Shown: positions 24,620 to 33,446, counted from the first letter of the stretch. The stretch is 64,000 bases of DNA from Frankiaceae bacterium (GCA_030840645.1 JAVEEC010000051.1:33326-97325), one strand, 5' to 3'. Notes: generated from the sequence alone by a model not told the origin. Numbers and translations: made by a program.

Positions 24620-26095
24620 TCAGTAGGCGCCGCGCCCGTGCAGCACGGCGCCGACGGTCTTCCAGAGGATCATGAAGTCGAGCGCGACCGACCAGTTCTC
24701 GACGTAGTGCAGGTCGAGGCGAACGGTCTCCTCCCACGTCAGGTCGGCGCGCCCGGACACCTGCCACAGGCCGGTGAGCCCCGGCTTGACCAGCAGGCGG
24801 CGGCGCGCGTCGGAGGCGTACGCCGCCACCTCGCTCGGTAACGGCGGCCGCGGGCCGACGAGCGACATGTCGCCGCGGACGACGTTCCAGAGCTGCGGCA
24901 GCTCGTCGATGCTGAACCGCCGCAGCAGCCGCCCGACCGGTGTCGCGCGCGGGTCGCGGCGGACCTTGAACAACGCGCCCTCGGACTCGTTGCGCGCCTC
25001 CAGGTCGGGACGGCGTTCCTCGGCGTCGGCAGTCATGCTGCGGAACTTCCAGATGCGGAACGTCCGGCCGTTCTGCCCGACCCGCTCCTGGCTGAAGAAC
25101 ACCGGCCCGCGCGACGTCAGCCCGACCGCGGCCGCGACGGCGAGCAGCAACGGCGACGCGACGACGAGGATCGCCAGCGCGAGCGCGCGGTCGTACACCG
25201 CCTTGAACACGCGCCGGAACCCGGTGAACTCCGGCTCGTCGACGTGCAGCAGCGACAGCCCCGCGACCGGGCGGATGGTGATGCGCGGGCCGGCGACGTT
25301 CGTGAGTGACGGCGAGACCAGCAGGTCGACGCCGCTGCCCTCGAGCTGCCACGCCAGCCGCCGTACGCCGTCCGCGCCCAGCGCGCCACCGCCCGCGACG
25401 GCGACGGTGTCCGCACCGGCGTCGGCGACGTGGCGCGCGGCGTCTCCGGGAGCGCCGAGGACCGGGTACTCGACGCCGTCGACGACGAGCGGCTCGCCGG
25501 TCTCCGGCAGGCAGGCGCCCACGACGCGCATCCCGGCGTGCCGCGTCCGCGCGGCCTGGCGCACGACGTCCGTCACTGCCTCCCGGGTACCTACGACGAC
25601 GACGCGGTGCGAGGCGCGACCGCGCTCGCGCAGGTGGTGCAGGACGCGGCGGGCGGCGTAGCGGCCGAGCAGCAGGAGGACCGTACCCAGGGGGAACGCG
25701 ATGCCGACGAAGCCGCGCGAGAGCGGCAGCTTGAACGTGAACGCCACCGTCGCGACCGCCGCGAGCAGCCGGACCGAGGCGTCGAACACCCGGCGGAACT
25801 CCTCCGAGCCAGCGCCGACGAACCTGCTCTCGTACGCCCGGCTCACCGCGAGCACCAGCACCCAGATCGGCGCGAGGAGGAGGGCGAGCAGGGTGTACGA
25901 GACACCCTTGAGGGCAGCGGCGTCGGTGCCGAAGCGCTGCCGCAGGGCGACGTAGCCGGCGACGGTGATCAGCGCGGCGTCGAGCACGGCGAGGCAGAGC
26001 GCGTACGTCGCCTCCCACGCCGGGCGCGGGCGCGCGGGGACGGCGGGGGCGGGGACGTCACCCTGCTCGCGCGTCGTCGCCAACGGGCTCCTCAA
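24620..26095 (-). CDS. Exopolysaccharide polyprenyl glycosylphosphotransferase
   Basis: A 491-aa membrane protein of the WcaJ/CpsE family. There are four N-terminal membrane segments (about residues 30-150), a CoA-binding-like domain (160-265) and a fifth membrane segment near 300. The catalytic bacterial sugar transferase domain has VFFSQERVGQNGRTFRIWKF, the 'RRFSIDELPQLWNVVRGDMS' block and VGPRPPLP. It transfers a sugar-1-phosphate to undecaprenyl phosphate to start polysaccharide assembly. A UDP-glucuronate decarboxylase-like gene lies within 3 kb. Confidence 0.93.
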   Translation of the reverse strand: MRSPLATTREQGDVPAPAVPARPRPAWEATYALCLAVLDAALITVAGYVALRQRFGTDAAALKGVSYTLLALLLAPIWVLVLAVSRAYESRFVGAGSEEFRRVFDASVRLLAAVATVAFTFKLPLSRGFVGIAFPLGTVLLLLGRYAARRVLHHLRERGRASHRVVVVGTREAVTDVVRQAARTRHAGMRVVGACLPETGEPLVVDGVEYPVLGAPGDAARHVADAGADTVAVAGGGALGADGVRRLAWQLEGSGVDLLVSPSLTNVAGPRITIRPVAGLSLLHVDEPEFTGFRRVFKAVYDRALALAILVVASPLLLAVAAAVGLTSRGPVFFSQERVGQNGRTFRIWKFRSMTADAEERRPDLEARNESEGALFKVRRDPRATPVGRLLRRFSIDELPQLWNVVRGDMSLVGPRPPLPSEVAAYASDARRRLLVKPGLTGLWQVSGRADLTWEETVRLDLHYVENWSVALDFMILWKTVGAVLHGRGAY

Positions 26096-26146
26096 GCTCT
26101 CGGGTGGCCCGATCCTCGCAGCACGCGACGTTCTGGGGGCGCGTGT

Positions 26147-26347
26147 CTAGCGCGCGGGCGTACGGCGGCGGTGCACGAGGACCGCGCCGGAGCCGGCGAC
26201 GACCAGGCCGAAGCCGCCGAGCAGCGCGGGCACCGGGGTGCCTGGGGCGGCGTGGACCGCGGCGGCCGGCTCCTGCGCGAGCGCGGGCGTGGCGCAGCCG
26301 AGCAGGACGGCGGCGACGGCACCGCCGAGCAACGCGATCCTGCGCAT
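26147..26347 (-). CDS. Small membrane-anchored exported protein (66 aa)
   Basis: The start ATG CGC AGG gives MRRIALLGGAVAAVLLGCAT, a signal peptide with cleavage near ALAQ. A Pro/Ala linker follows, then a hydrophobic segment ALLGGFGLVVAGSGAVLV ending in HRRRTPAR. The layout is like a cell-wall-sorted protein but no LPxTG or LAxTG motif is present. The track's longer versions are extensions. No function is known. Confidence 0.55.
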   Translation of the reverse strand: MRRIALLGGAVAAVLLGCATPALAQEPAAAVHAAPGTPVPALLGGFGLVVAGSGAVLVHRRRTPAR

Positions 26348-26490
26348 GCGTGGCACCGCCTTCCGTCGGGTCTCGTAGTCGTTTCGGCGCGTTCGGCGGC
26401 CACCTTGACCGGGGTGGCCGGGCCGACACACCCTGCTGGCCGCGCGCCCGGGTCACGCTCGAACGGCCCGCCGGCCGGTAGCCTCGCCTC

Positions 26491-27579
26491 GTGCCCCGCC
26501 GAACGTCGCGTGCCCTGGCCGCCGCCCTCGCCGCCGTCGCGGCGTTCACCGTCACGCCGCACGTCGCGCTCGCCGACCCGAGCCCGCGGACCGTCGAGGC
26601 GCGCAAGCAGCTCGACCGCCTCAACACCGAGGTCTCGCTGGCCGCCGAGCACTACGACCAGGCGCAGATCGCGCTCGACACGGCCCGCCGGGAGGCCGCC
26701 CGCGCGCAGGCCCGCGTCCAGGCCAAGGAGGCCGCGGTCCGGGCCGGGCAGCGGGGGCTGGGCGAGATGGTCGCCGCGGCGTACCGCTCCGGCGGCGGCG
26801 CCGACCCGGTCCTGCAGCTACTGACCAGCGCCACCCCACAGACGTTCCTCGACCGCGCGGGCACGATCGACGCCGTCAGCCGTCACCGGACCGCGCAGCT
26901 GCGCGGCCTGCGTGCCGCCCGCCGGGCGCTGCGGTCCGAGCAGGACCTCGCCGCGGAGAAGGTCAAGGCGGCCGACGCGATCGCCGCCGACATGGAGCGG
27001 ACCCGGGTCCGGATCGAGAAGGCCGTCGCCAAGCAGCAGGACCTCGTCCGGCGGCTGGAGACAGCGGACGCCAGGCGCGAACGCCTCGCCCGCGAGGCCG
27101 CGCAACGCCGCGCCGCGCAGCTCGCCGCCGCCCGCGAACGCGCCCGGCAGGCCGCCCGCGCCGAGGCCGCCCGCCGCGCCGCGCTGCGCGCGTCGCGCGG
27201 GAGCGCACGGTCGCTGTACGCGGGCCCCGCCTCGGGGCACGCGGCCGAGGCCGTCGCGGAGGCGTACCGGCAGCTCGGGAAGCCGTACCAGTGGGCCGCC
27301 GCGGGCCCCGACAGCTTCGACTGCTCGGGCCTGACGATGTGGGCCTGGGCGCGGGCCGGTGTCAGCCTGCCGCACTCGTCGCGGGCGCAATTCGACATGG
27401 GCAGCCACGTGTCGAGCAACGAGCTCCAGCCGGGTGACCTGGTGTTCTTCGGCAGCCCGATCCACCACGTCGGCATCTACGTCGGCAACGGCGACATGAT
27501 CAACGCCCCGCAGACCGGCGACGTCGTCCGCATCGCCCCCGCCATGCGCGACGACTACGTCGGCGCCGTCCGCCTCTAA
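26491..27579 (+). CDS. Secreted NlpC/P60 peptidoglycan endopeptidase (RipA-like)
   Basis: A 362-aa protein with a GTG start, signal peptide to about residue 28, a long coiled coil (30-235), then an NlpC/P60 domain: catalytic Cys in SFDCSGLTMWAW, His in HHVGIYVGNG and a third polar residue in the INAPQTGD region. It hydrolyses D-Glu-mDAP bonds; the coiled coil usually keeps such enzymes inactive until septation. It converges with the UXS gene. Confidence 0.93.
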   Translation: MPRRTSRALAAALAAVAAFTVTPHVALADPSPRTVEARKQLDRLNTEVSLAAEHYDQAQIALDTARREAARAQARVQAKEAAVRAGQRGLGEMVAAAYRSGGGADPVLQLLTSATPQTFLDRAGTIDAVSRHRTAQLRGLRAARRALRSEQDLAAEKVKAADAIAADMERTRVRIEKAVAKQQDLVRRLETADARRERLAREAAQRRAAQLAAARERARQAARAEAARRAALRASRGSARSLYAGPASGHAAEAVAEAYRQLGKPYQWAAAGPDSFDCSGLTMWAWARAGVSLPHSSRAQFDMGSHVSSNELQPGDLVFFGSPIHHVGIYVGNGDMINAPQTGDVVRIAPAMRDDYVGAVRL

Positions 27580-27609
27580 GCCTCCGCCACCCGCTCGGGG
27601 GCGGCCTCG

Positions 27610-28572
27610 CTAGCCGACGGCGGCGTCGATGGCGGCGAGGTGCGCGCGGAACCAGTCGATCGTTCGGGTGAGGCCGTCGTCCAACGGCACCTTCGGCTCC
27701 CAGCCGAGGGCGGTGCGGGCCAGCGTGATGTCCGGCTGGCGGACCGTCGGGTCGTCCTGCGGGCGCGGGATGTACACGATCTCGGACCCGCTCCCGGCCA
27801 GCGCGATGATGCGTTCGGCCAGCGCCTTCATGGTCAGCTCGTACGGGTTGCCGACGTTGACCGGGCCGGCCAGGTCGCTGAACAGCAGCCGGACCACGCC
27901 CTCGATCAGGTCGTCGACGTAGCAGACCGAACGCGTCTGCGAGCCGTCGCCCGCGACCGTCACCGGCTCGCCGTGCAGCGCCTGCCGGATGAACGTCGGG
28001 ATGGCCCGGCCGTCGTTCGGCCGCATGGTGGGGCCGAAAGTATTAAAAATACGAATTATGGTGGTATCGACGTCGTGGGTGCGGCGGTATGCCATCGTCA
28101 TCGCCTCGGCGAAGCGCTTCGCCTCGTCGTAGACCCCGCGCGGCCCGACCGGGTTGACGTGCCCCCAATACGACTCCGGCTGCGGGTGGATCTGCGGGTC
28201 GCCGTAGGTCTCCGAGGTCGACGCGAGGAAGTACCGCGCGCCCTTCTCGCGCGCCAGGCCGAGCGTGTGCAGCGTGCCGATCGAGCCGACCTTCAACGTC
28301 TCGATCGGCAGCTGCAGGTAGTCGATCGGCGAGGCCGGGGAGGCGAAGTGACAGACGTAGTCGACCGGGCCCGCGACGTGGACGTAGTCGGTGACGTCGG
28401 CGCGGATCAGGCGGAACGGCCCCCGCTCGCGCAGGTGCTCGACGTTGGCGGCGCCGCCGGTGACGAAGTTGTCGAGGCAGACGACCTCGAGGCCCTCGTC
28501 CAGCAGGCGCTCGCACAGGTGTGACCCGAGGAAGCCCGCGCCCCCGGTCACGACCGCGCGCTTGCGTGCCAT
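27610..28572 (-). CDS. UDP-glucuronate decarboxylase-like NAD-dependent epimerase/dehydratase
   Basis: A 320-aa extended short-chain dehydrogenase. NAD-binding [12 protein letters not shown], the Ser/Thr of STSETYGDP and the YDEAK catalytic pair are intact; [18 protein letters not shown] and [16 protein letters not shown] are hallmarks of UDP-xylose synthases, which convert UDP-glucuronate to UDP-xylose. ATG 28584 is an alternative start. A short stretch at 28036-28060 is strikingly AT-rich for this genome. The role fits polysaccharide synthesis with the sugar transferase nearby. Confidence 0.9.
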   Translation of the reverse strand: MARKRAVVTGGAGFLGSHLCERLLDEGLEVVCLDNFVTGGAANVEHLRERGPFRLIRADVTDYVHVAGPVDYVCHFASPASPIDYLQLPIETLKVGSIGTLHTLGLAREKGARYFLASTSETYGDPQIHPQPESYWGHVNPVGPRGVYDEAKRFAEAMTMAYRRTHDVDTTIIRIFNTFGPTMRPNDGRAIPTFIRQALHGEPVTVAGDGSQTRSVCYVDDLIEGVVRLLFSDLAGPVNVGNPYELTMKALAERIIALAGSGSEIVYIPRPQDDPTVRQPDITLARTALGWEPKVPLDDGLTRTIDWFRAHLAAIDAAVG

Positions 28573-28661
28573 GACGCGAAGCATGCCAGGAGATTCCCGT
28601 TGCGGGCGCCGGTGACCCGCCGTACCGTTCTGCGTACACGAGGAAGGAGGTGGTCCGACGC

Positions 28662-28700
28662 ATGCATGATCAACGGACACGTGAGGTGGCTGTCCGCTAG
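28662..28700 (+). other. Orphan 12-codon ORF with strong RBS, possible leader peptide or small RNA
   Basis: AAGGAGGTGGTCCGACGC precedes ATG CAT GAT CAA CGG and TAG, encoding [15 protein letters not shown] hairpin region (CGCC-TCCC-GGCG) follows. An overlapping frame (ATG at 28666) would encode [14 protein letters not shown] and about 33 more residues. No rightward gene follows, so if it is a leader it has lost its target. The rest of the 28573-28866 spacer holds nothing else I can identify. Confidence 0.4.
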
Positions 28701-28866
28701 CCGCCGGTCGAGACAGAGCCCCTCCGGGCGCCTCCCGGCGCACGGCGGAGTATCCGACAGACACCGCGCCCCCGGGTGCCGGCCCTCGTCCAGCCGGCCC
28801 TCTCCGTAACGACCGCAGGTCGGCACGGCGAGGCAAGCCCGGGGGTCGTCTGCGTCCCGGGCCGGG

Positions 28867-30024
28867 TCAGCCGTCGCCGAGCAGCGCCCGGGAGATGATC
28901 ATCTTCTGGATCTCGGTGGTGCCGCCGCCGATCGAGGTCAGCTTCGCGTCGCGCAGCGACCGCTCCGCCGGGAAGTCGCGCAGGTAGCCGTACCCGCCGT
29001 GGATCTGGATCGCGTCCAGCGCGTTGCGCACCGACAGGTCGCCGACCAGCGTCTTGGCGATCGACGCCTCGACGGTGTGCGGCTCTCCCTGCTGCTTGAG
29101 GAACGCGGCCCGGTACACCGCGGTCCGGCAGACCTCGAGGTTGATCTTCATGTCGGCGAGCTTGTGCGCGATGGCCTGGAACGACGCGATCGGCTTGCCG
29201 AACTGCCTGCGCTCCTTCGCGTACGCGACCGACGCGTCCAGGGTCGCCGCCATGCCGCCGACCGAGCCCGCGATCATGACGGTCCGCTCCCAGTCGAAGC
29301 ACTCGAACGCGATCCGCCAGAGCGCCTCGCCCTCCGGGCCGAGCATCGCGTCGGCCGGCACCCGGCAGTCGGTCAGCACGACCTCCGCGGTCGGCGACGA
29401 GCGGCACCCCATCTTGTCCAGCTCGGGGCCCGCGGCGTACCCCGGGTTGGTCGTCTCGACGAGGAACGCGCTGACGCCGCGCCCGGGACCGGCCGCGGGG
29501 TCGGTCACCGCGAGCACCGTGCAGAGGTCGGCGATGGGGCCGTTGGTGATGAACATCTTGGTGCCGTTGATCACCCACGTGTCACCGTCGCGAACGGCCG
29601 TGGTGCGCAGCGCGCCCGCGTCGCTGCCGGCCTCCGGCTCGGTCGACGCCCACGCGCCGATCCACTCGCCCGAGCAGAGCCGCGGGAGGTACGCCGCCTG
29701 CTGCGCGGGCGTGCCGTGCAGCCAGATCGGGACGGTGCCGATGACCCAGTGGGCGCCGAGGGAGAGGTTCAGGCCGCCGTCGTGACCGCCCTCGCCGATG
29801 GCCTCGTTGGCGAGGCAGCAGTCGATGATCGAGCCGCCGGCGCCGCCGTGCCCGACCGGGATCGGCAGCCCGGCCAGCTCCTGGCGCGCGAGCGACTCCC
29901 ACACCGCCGGGTCCCAGCGGCCGGCCTTGTCGCGGTCCGCGGCGCCGGGCGCGACGACCTCGCGCGCCCACTCGAACACCGAGCGGCGGAACGCCGCCTG
30001 CTCCGCCGTGACCGAGAAGTCCAC
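28867..30024 (-). CDS. Acyl-CoA dehydrogenase
   Basis: A 385-aa FAD flavoenzyme. STEPEAGSDAG and the WVINGTKMFITNG block mark the FAD/substrate region. In the position where medium-chain enzymes have Glu (YEGT), this one has SIGGGTTEIQ; a Glu in FDWERTVMIAG matches the alternative catalytic base of isovaleryl- and long-chain acyl-CoA dehydrogenases. So it is probably of the isovaleryl/branched-chain type. The GTG start is 3 bp after the left attachment-like sequence. Confidence 0.92.
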   Translation of the reverse strand: MDFSVTAEQAAFRRSVFEWAREVVAPGAADRDKAGRWDPAVWESLARQELAGLPIPVGHGGAGGSIIDCCLANEAIGEGGHDGGLNLSLGAHWVIGTVPIWLHGTPAQQAAYLPRLCSGEWIGAWASTEPEAGSDAGALRTTAVRDGDTWVINGTKMFITNGPIADLCTVLAVTDPAAGPGRGVSAFLVETTNPGYAAGPELDKMGCRSSPTAEVVLTDCRVPADAMLGPEGEALWRIAFECFDWERTVMIAGSVGGMAATLDASVAYAKERRQFGKPIASFQAIAHKLADMKINLEVCRTAVYRAAFLKQQGEPHTVEASIAKTLVGDLSVRNALDAIQIHGGYGYLRDFPAERSLRDAKLTSIGGGTTEIQKMIISRALLGDG

Positions 30025-30027
30025 GCC

Positions 30028-30053
30028 CTACCGCTGGCCGTGGAACAGCTTGT
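30028..30053. repeat. Left attachment-like site of the integrative element
   Basis: This 26-bp stretch matches 36438-36463 at 22 positions by eye (CTACC.CTG.CCGTGG pattern followed by AGCTTGT). On the minus strand it encodes KLFHGQR and TAG, the same peptide end as the 34-codon gene at the right border (KLYHGQR), with synonymous differences. The central CCGTGG is identical in both. It is read here as the displaced 3' end of that gene. Confidence 0.65.
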
Positions 30054-30106
30054 CTGTCACGGAGAACCCTCTCTGACCTGCGGGAACGGCGTATCGGGAT
30101 GCCTCG

Positions 30107-30127
30107 GTGGCAACACCGTGGCAACAA
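30107..30127. repeat. Left arm-type repeats
   Basis: Two direct copies of GTGGCAACA lie 11 bp apart just inside the left border. The sequence CCTCGGTGGCAACAC resembles CCTCGTGGCAACAC at the right end (36303-36316). This fits the arm sites bound by the N-terminal domain of tyrosine integrases. Confidence 0.5.
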
Positions 30128-30194
30128 TCGTCGCCCGGCCGCCGGTACGTGGCCCGACCCACGCACCCCGGCCACCGTAGCAAGGAGCACGGCC

Positions 30195-30632
30195 GTGACC
30201 GTCAAGAAGTGGAACAGCGACCCGAAGGACGACCGCTACTACGTCCGGCTCTACAACCCGCAGGGCGGTCAGTACAAGAAGATCATCCGCGGGAAGCGCG
30301 CGGCAGAGCTGCACCACGCGGAGATGAAGGCGAAGCTCGCCCGAGGCTCAGTCGCGCCGTCGACCGCCCGCAACAAGACGGTGGACGAGCTGATGACAGC
30401 GATTCTCGACGCGAAGCCGAACCTGCGCGTCGGCACGCGCAGCGGGTACGACAACACGATCCGGTTGCACATCAAGCCGGAGCTCGGCGACCTGAGGGTC
30501 CGCGAGCTCGGCTACCTGACGCTGACCGGGTTCTTCGAGCGGGTCGAGAAGAAGGCGGGCCGCGAAGCGGAGCGTACCGCCGAGTCGCTCGCCCGCGGTC
30601 CTCGCCTTCTCGATGGTCTCGACCACGGTAGA
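30195..30632 (+). pseudogene. Tyrosine integrase, N-terminal remnant
   Basis: GTG at 30195 follows AAGGAG. The encoded MTVKKWNSDPKDDRYYVRLY has a beta-rich arm-binding domain and then a core-binding domain (TVDELMTAILDA, GTRSGYDNTIRLHIKPELG, LRVRELGYLTL). Similarity stops near residue 145 (EKKAGREAERTAESLARG). The catalytic R-K-H-R-Y domain is missing: downstream the frame stays open by chance but encodes Arg/Ser-rich antisense of a HEAT-repeat fragment. The element is therefore probably unable to excise on its own. Confidence 0.75.
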
Positions 30633-30648
30633 GGGGGTGTGACACAGG

Positions 30649-30990
30649 TCACGAGGGAGTTTCGGGGTTCGTCACGACCGCGCCGATCGCGCGCAGCGCC
30701 TTGGCGCGAACGAGGGCCGACGGGTGGCCGACCAGCGGGAACGCTACGAACAGCGCACTCGCTCGGCGCGTCCATCGTCGTCAGGTTGCTGACGATCGTG
30801 AACGGCGCACGGGCGCCGGGATCGGCGGCGGCGCGTTCGAGCGCAGCGTGGGCGATCAGGTCCTGTTCGCCGTCGGGACTGGCGACTCGGGCGAGGAGCG
30901 CGCTGGCGGCTGCGGACCGAACATCCGGGACGGGGTCCCGCAGCGAGTACGGCGACGTTCGTCGTGCGCGGCGTTTTACTCGCTCCGTGG
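30649..30990 (-). pseudogene. HEAT-repeat protein fragment with frameshift
   Basis: On the minus strand one frame gives SLRDPVPDVRSAAASALLAR, a HEAT-like repeat, running on to TIVSNLTTMDAP. A neighbouring frame continues with ALFVAFPLVGHPSALVRAKA and ends with VVTNPETPS and a TGA. Together they make a plausible C-terminus broken by one frameshift near 30770-30785. The N-terminal part is missing. Function unknown; it may be a decayed effector or a regulator subunit. Confidence 0.5.
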
Positions 30991-31025
30991 CAATGCGCAC
31001 CACGCGGCCGTGCCAAGGTGTTGGC

Positions 31026-33137
31026 GTGGAGCCGGAGCGGTTTAGCGGACCGGCCGCCGTCCGCGCGGCGGTCCTTCCGGCGCGCGCCGCGTACCTCGTA
31101 ACTGTCGGCAGCCGCGCGGGCGTGCGCCGCGCTGTCCAGGAGGCATCGACGCGCTGGGCGGGCGCGACCGAGCCGATCATCCCGGTCCGCAAGGGCGGCC
31201 GCATCGATTCGCTGTGGCACCAGGTGCTCCGCGCGGCGAAGGTCGACGGCCTAGTGAACGTCGACGCCGGTGACAGCGGCGACACCTTCGCCGCCGCGTC
31301 GGGCTACACCGTCGTCCCCATCGACCAGATCGATGAGTGGGGTCCGACCGCGGCGTCACCGCACCCAGGGCACGTCGACGGCTTCCAGCAGACGCAGGCA
31401 CCGGTGATCGCGAGCAGCGCCGACGCCCCGCTCTGGGAGGTCGTCGCCGCCGGCGACGTCACCGAGGAGCACCGCGCTTCGTTGTCCCGCGAGATCGACG
31501 TCGGCATGTACCGGCCTGGGCCGGACGGTGCTGCCCGCGCGCAGCTCCGTCGGGGCGACAGCCTCGTTGAGCGGACCGTCGTGCATTTCGAGGAGCACAG
31601 CGCGTTCAATCTCCCGCCGGCCGGACCGGCGGTGGTCTGGGTAACTACGCCTAACGGCGTCCGGGACTGCGTCGCGTTCTGGAACCTCCGCGCGCTGCGG
31701 TCGCTACGGTGGTCGTACGCGCCCATGCTTCTTCTCCCGGACCGCGACGTGGAGCACTGGATCCAGTTCCCCGAGCAGTTCCGCTCCCTCCTCGCCCGGC
31801 CGGCCGAGTTCGCTCCCGACGTCCTGGTCCTCAGCGCGACAGTCCCAGAGGAGAAACGGACCGCGTTGGCTGAACTGCTCGGCCTGACGCGGACATCGGA
31901 CCCGGTCCGTTCCGGCCGATCGGCCTCGCCAACGCTGCGTACGGCGCCGTTCACGTCCCGAGACAACGTCCGGCCGTGGGGCTTCGTCCTCAACGACCGC
32001 GAGTACGGCCGCGATGTCACGACCGAGATGTACGTCCACAACGGACGCGCCTCCGTGCGGATCGCCTCGCCGGTCGCGTTCACCCGCGGCGGTTACGTCC
32101 TGCTGCGCATCACCAGCGACGCGTTCAGCGGCTTGCCGCGACGGTCCGCTGTCGCCAATGCGATCCTCGGCAACGCCACCTGGGCCGGCGACGCGCTCCA
32201 GATCTCGACGCACGCCCGGGACGAGTACCCGCTGAGCCTGTCCCAACCGAGCCTGGCCCAGTGCGTGACGTTTGTGCTGCGCCAGCACACGACCGAGCAC
32301 GCCCTGTCGGACAAGGGGCAGATCGGCGCTGCTCTGCTCGCTGAGATCGACGTGACCCGGCTGCTGGAACCGGGCGTCACTGAGGCGATCACCGCCCTGA
32401 CGACGGAGCGCGCACCCGCGCTACAGCGCGAGCTTCGCCGCGCCCGTACTGCGGGACTGCCGGAAGACGAGATCACCGCGCTCGCCGCGAAGTGGGGAGG
32501 GCGCCATGACCGCCGGCACCGGTCCGCGGCCGAGGTTGGCGACAAGCACGCCGCAACCGCACTCGAAGCGCTCTGCCGCCTTCAGTGCGCGGAGCGCGGC
32601 GTGCTGACGCAGTGCGCACGATGCGGGCTACACCACTTCGTGCCGCTCGCCAACACGAGCGACCGGCCCACATGTCCTGGCTGCCGCGCTGAGGCGCCGT
32701 ACGCGACGACCGACGTTGGCGTCACGATCCGCTACCGGCTCAACTCGTTCATCGACCGCGCCAGCGACCAAGGCGTGATCCCGCACCTCCTCGCGATCGC
32801 GGCTCTGACCCGAAACCACGCGCACACGTACCTGCTCGCTGGCACCAACCTGGCCTTTCACGACGGCTATCGGCCTGAGATCGACCTGTTCGGCACCGTC
32901 GACGGCCGAATCGCGGCGGGAGAGGTCAAGACGAAGGCGTGCGACTTTAGCGACGAGCAGATCGAACGAAGCATCGACCTCGCCACCAGACTTGACGCCG
33001 ACCTCTGTGTCCTCGCTGCCGTCGACGAGGTTCCCGACAGCGTGCATACCCGAGCCGTGAAGGTAGCTGGGCGCGCGGGCGTGGAGCTGATCGTCCTCGA
33101 CCGGACTGATCTTCGGCCGGCGCCCACCAGCGGTTGA
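31026..33137 (+). CDS. Zinc-ribbon and PD-(D/E)XK nuclease-like protein (703 aa)
   Basis: The GTG at 31026 follows AAGGTG and starts where coding-like sequence begins; the 1012-aa track ORF fuses it to the integrase remnant. The N-terminal half is not recognised (RAAYLVTVGSRAGVRR, then TRWAGATEPIIPVRKGGRID). Near residues 530-560 is a two-CxxC zinc ribbon (QCARCGLHHF ... CPGC). The C-terminal domain has PEIDLFGTVDGRIAAGEVKT, an Asp followed by E-x-K, the signature of PD-(D/E)XK nucleases. A DNA-cleaving effector is likely but unproven. Confidence 0.65.
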   Translation: MEPERFSGPAAVRAAVLPARAAYLVTVGSRAGVRRAVQEASTRWAGATEPIIPVRKGGRIDSLWHQVLRAAKVDGLVNVDAGDSGDTFAAASGYTVVPIDQIDEWGPTAASPHPGHVDGFQQTQAPVIASSADAPLWEVVAAGDVTEEHRASLSREIDVGMYRPGPDGAARAQLRRGDSLVERTVVHFEEHSAFNLPPAGPAVVWVTTPNGVRDCVAFWNLRALRSLRWSYAPMLLLPDRDVEHWIQFPEQFRSLLARPAEFAPDVLVLSATVPEEKRTALAELLGLTRTSDPVRSGRSASPTLRTAPFTSRDNVRPWGFVLNDREYGRDVTTEMYVHNGRASVRIASPVAFTRGGYVLLRITSDAFSGLPRRSAVANAILGNATWAGDALQISTHARDEYPLSLSQPSLAQCVTFVLRQHTTEHALSDKGQIGAALLAEIDVTRLLEPGVTEAITALTTERAPALQRELRRARTAGLPEDEITALAAKWGGRHDRRHRSAAEVGDKHAATALEALCRLQCAERGVLTQCARCGLHHFVPLANTSDRPTCPGCRAEAPYATTDVGVTIRYRLNSFIDRASDQGVIPHLLAIAALTRNHAHTYLLAGTNLAFHDGYRPEIDLFGTVDGRIAAGEVKTKACDFSDEQIERSIDLATRLDADLCVLAAVDEVPDSVHTRAVKVAGRAGVELIVLDRTDLRPAPTSG

Positions 33138-33446
33138 CACACCCCAACTAGGTCGCGACATCGAAGACGCAAGGCTGCTGCGGATCTCGTACACGCGACG
33201 CAGAAATGCCGCACTGATGAGATCGTCAGCGAGTGCCGCTGCTGGACGGGGATGACCTGCCGACGTCACGTTGACCGTCCGGCTCACCGTGTGAAGCGGC
33301 GCACTCGCTAGTCAGGCCGTCGCCGTCGCCGCGTCAGGCCGGTCCTGTTCGGCGCGGACCCGCGCCGCCGGCACTGTCTCGTGCGCCGTTGTCTTCCTCG
33401 GTCCGTCGTGTCTGCGCGGGTGACGGCGGCGGAGCAAGATGGTGTC
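33138..33446. other. Intergenic region within the element
   Basis: About 309 bp between the nuclease-like gene and the lipoprotein gene. I see no RNA gene, strong hairpin or coding ORF with an RBS. The minus-strand frame here (ALADDLISAAFLRRVYEIRS) has mildly protein-like composition and could be remnant coding sequence, but nothing specific is recognised. Confidence 0.4.

Noticed and set aside
26348-26490. ydaO-type c-di-AMP riboswitch before the NlpC/P60 gene
   Set aside because: Such riboswitches often precede these genes in actinobacteria, but I could not find the conserved elements in this short region.
30025-30194. tRNA gene at the integration site
   Set aside because: No tRNA-like sequence or T-loop is visible at either border. 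The target is instead the end of a small protein gene.
30099-33137. A single 1012-aa integrase-nuclease fusion
   Set aside because: The middle (about 30630-31020) has low-complexity Arg/Ser composition and lies antisense to a HEAT-repeat fragment. A good GTG with AAGGTG lies at 31026.
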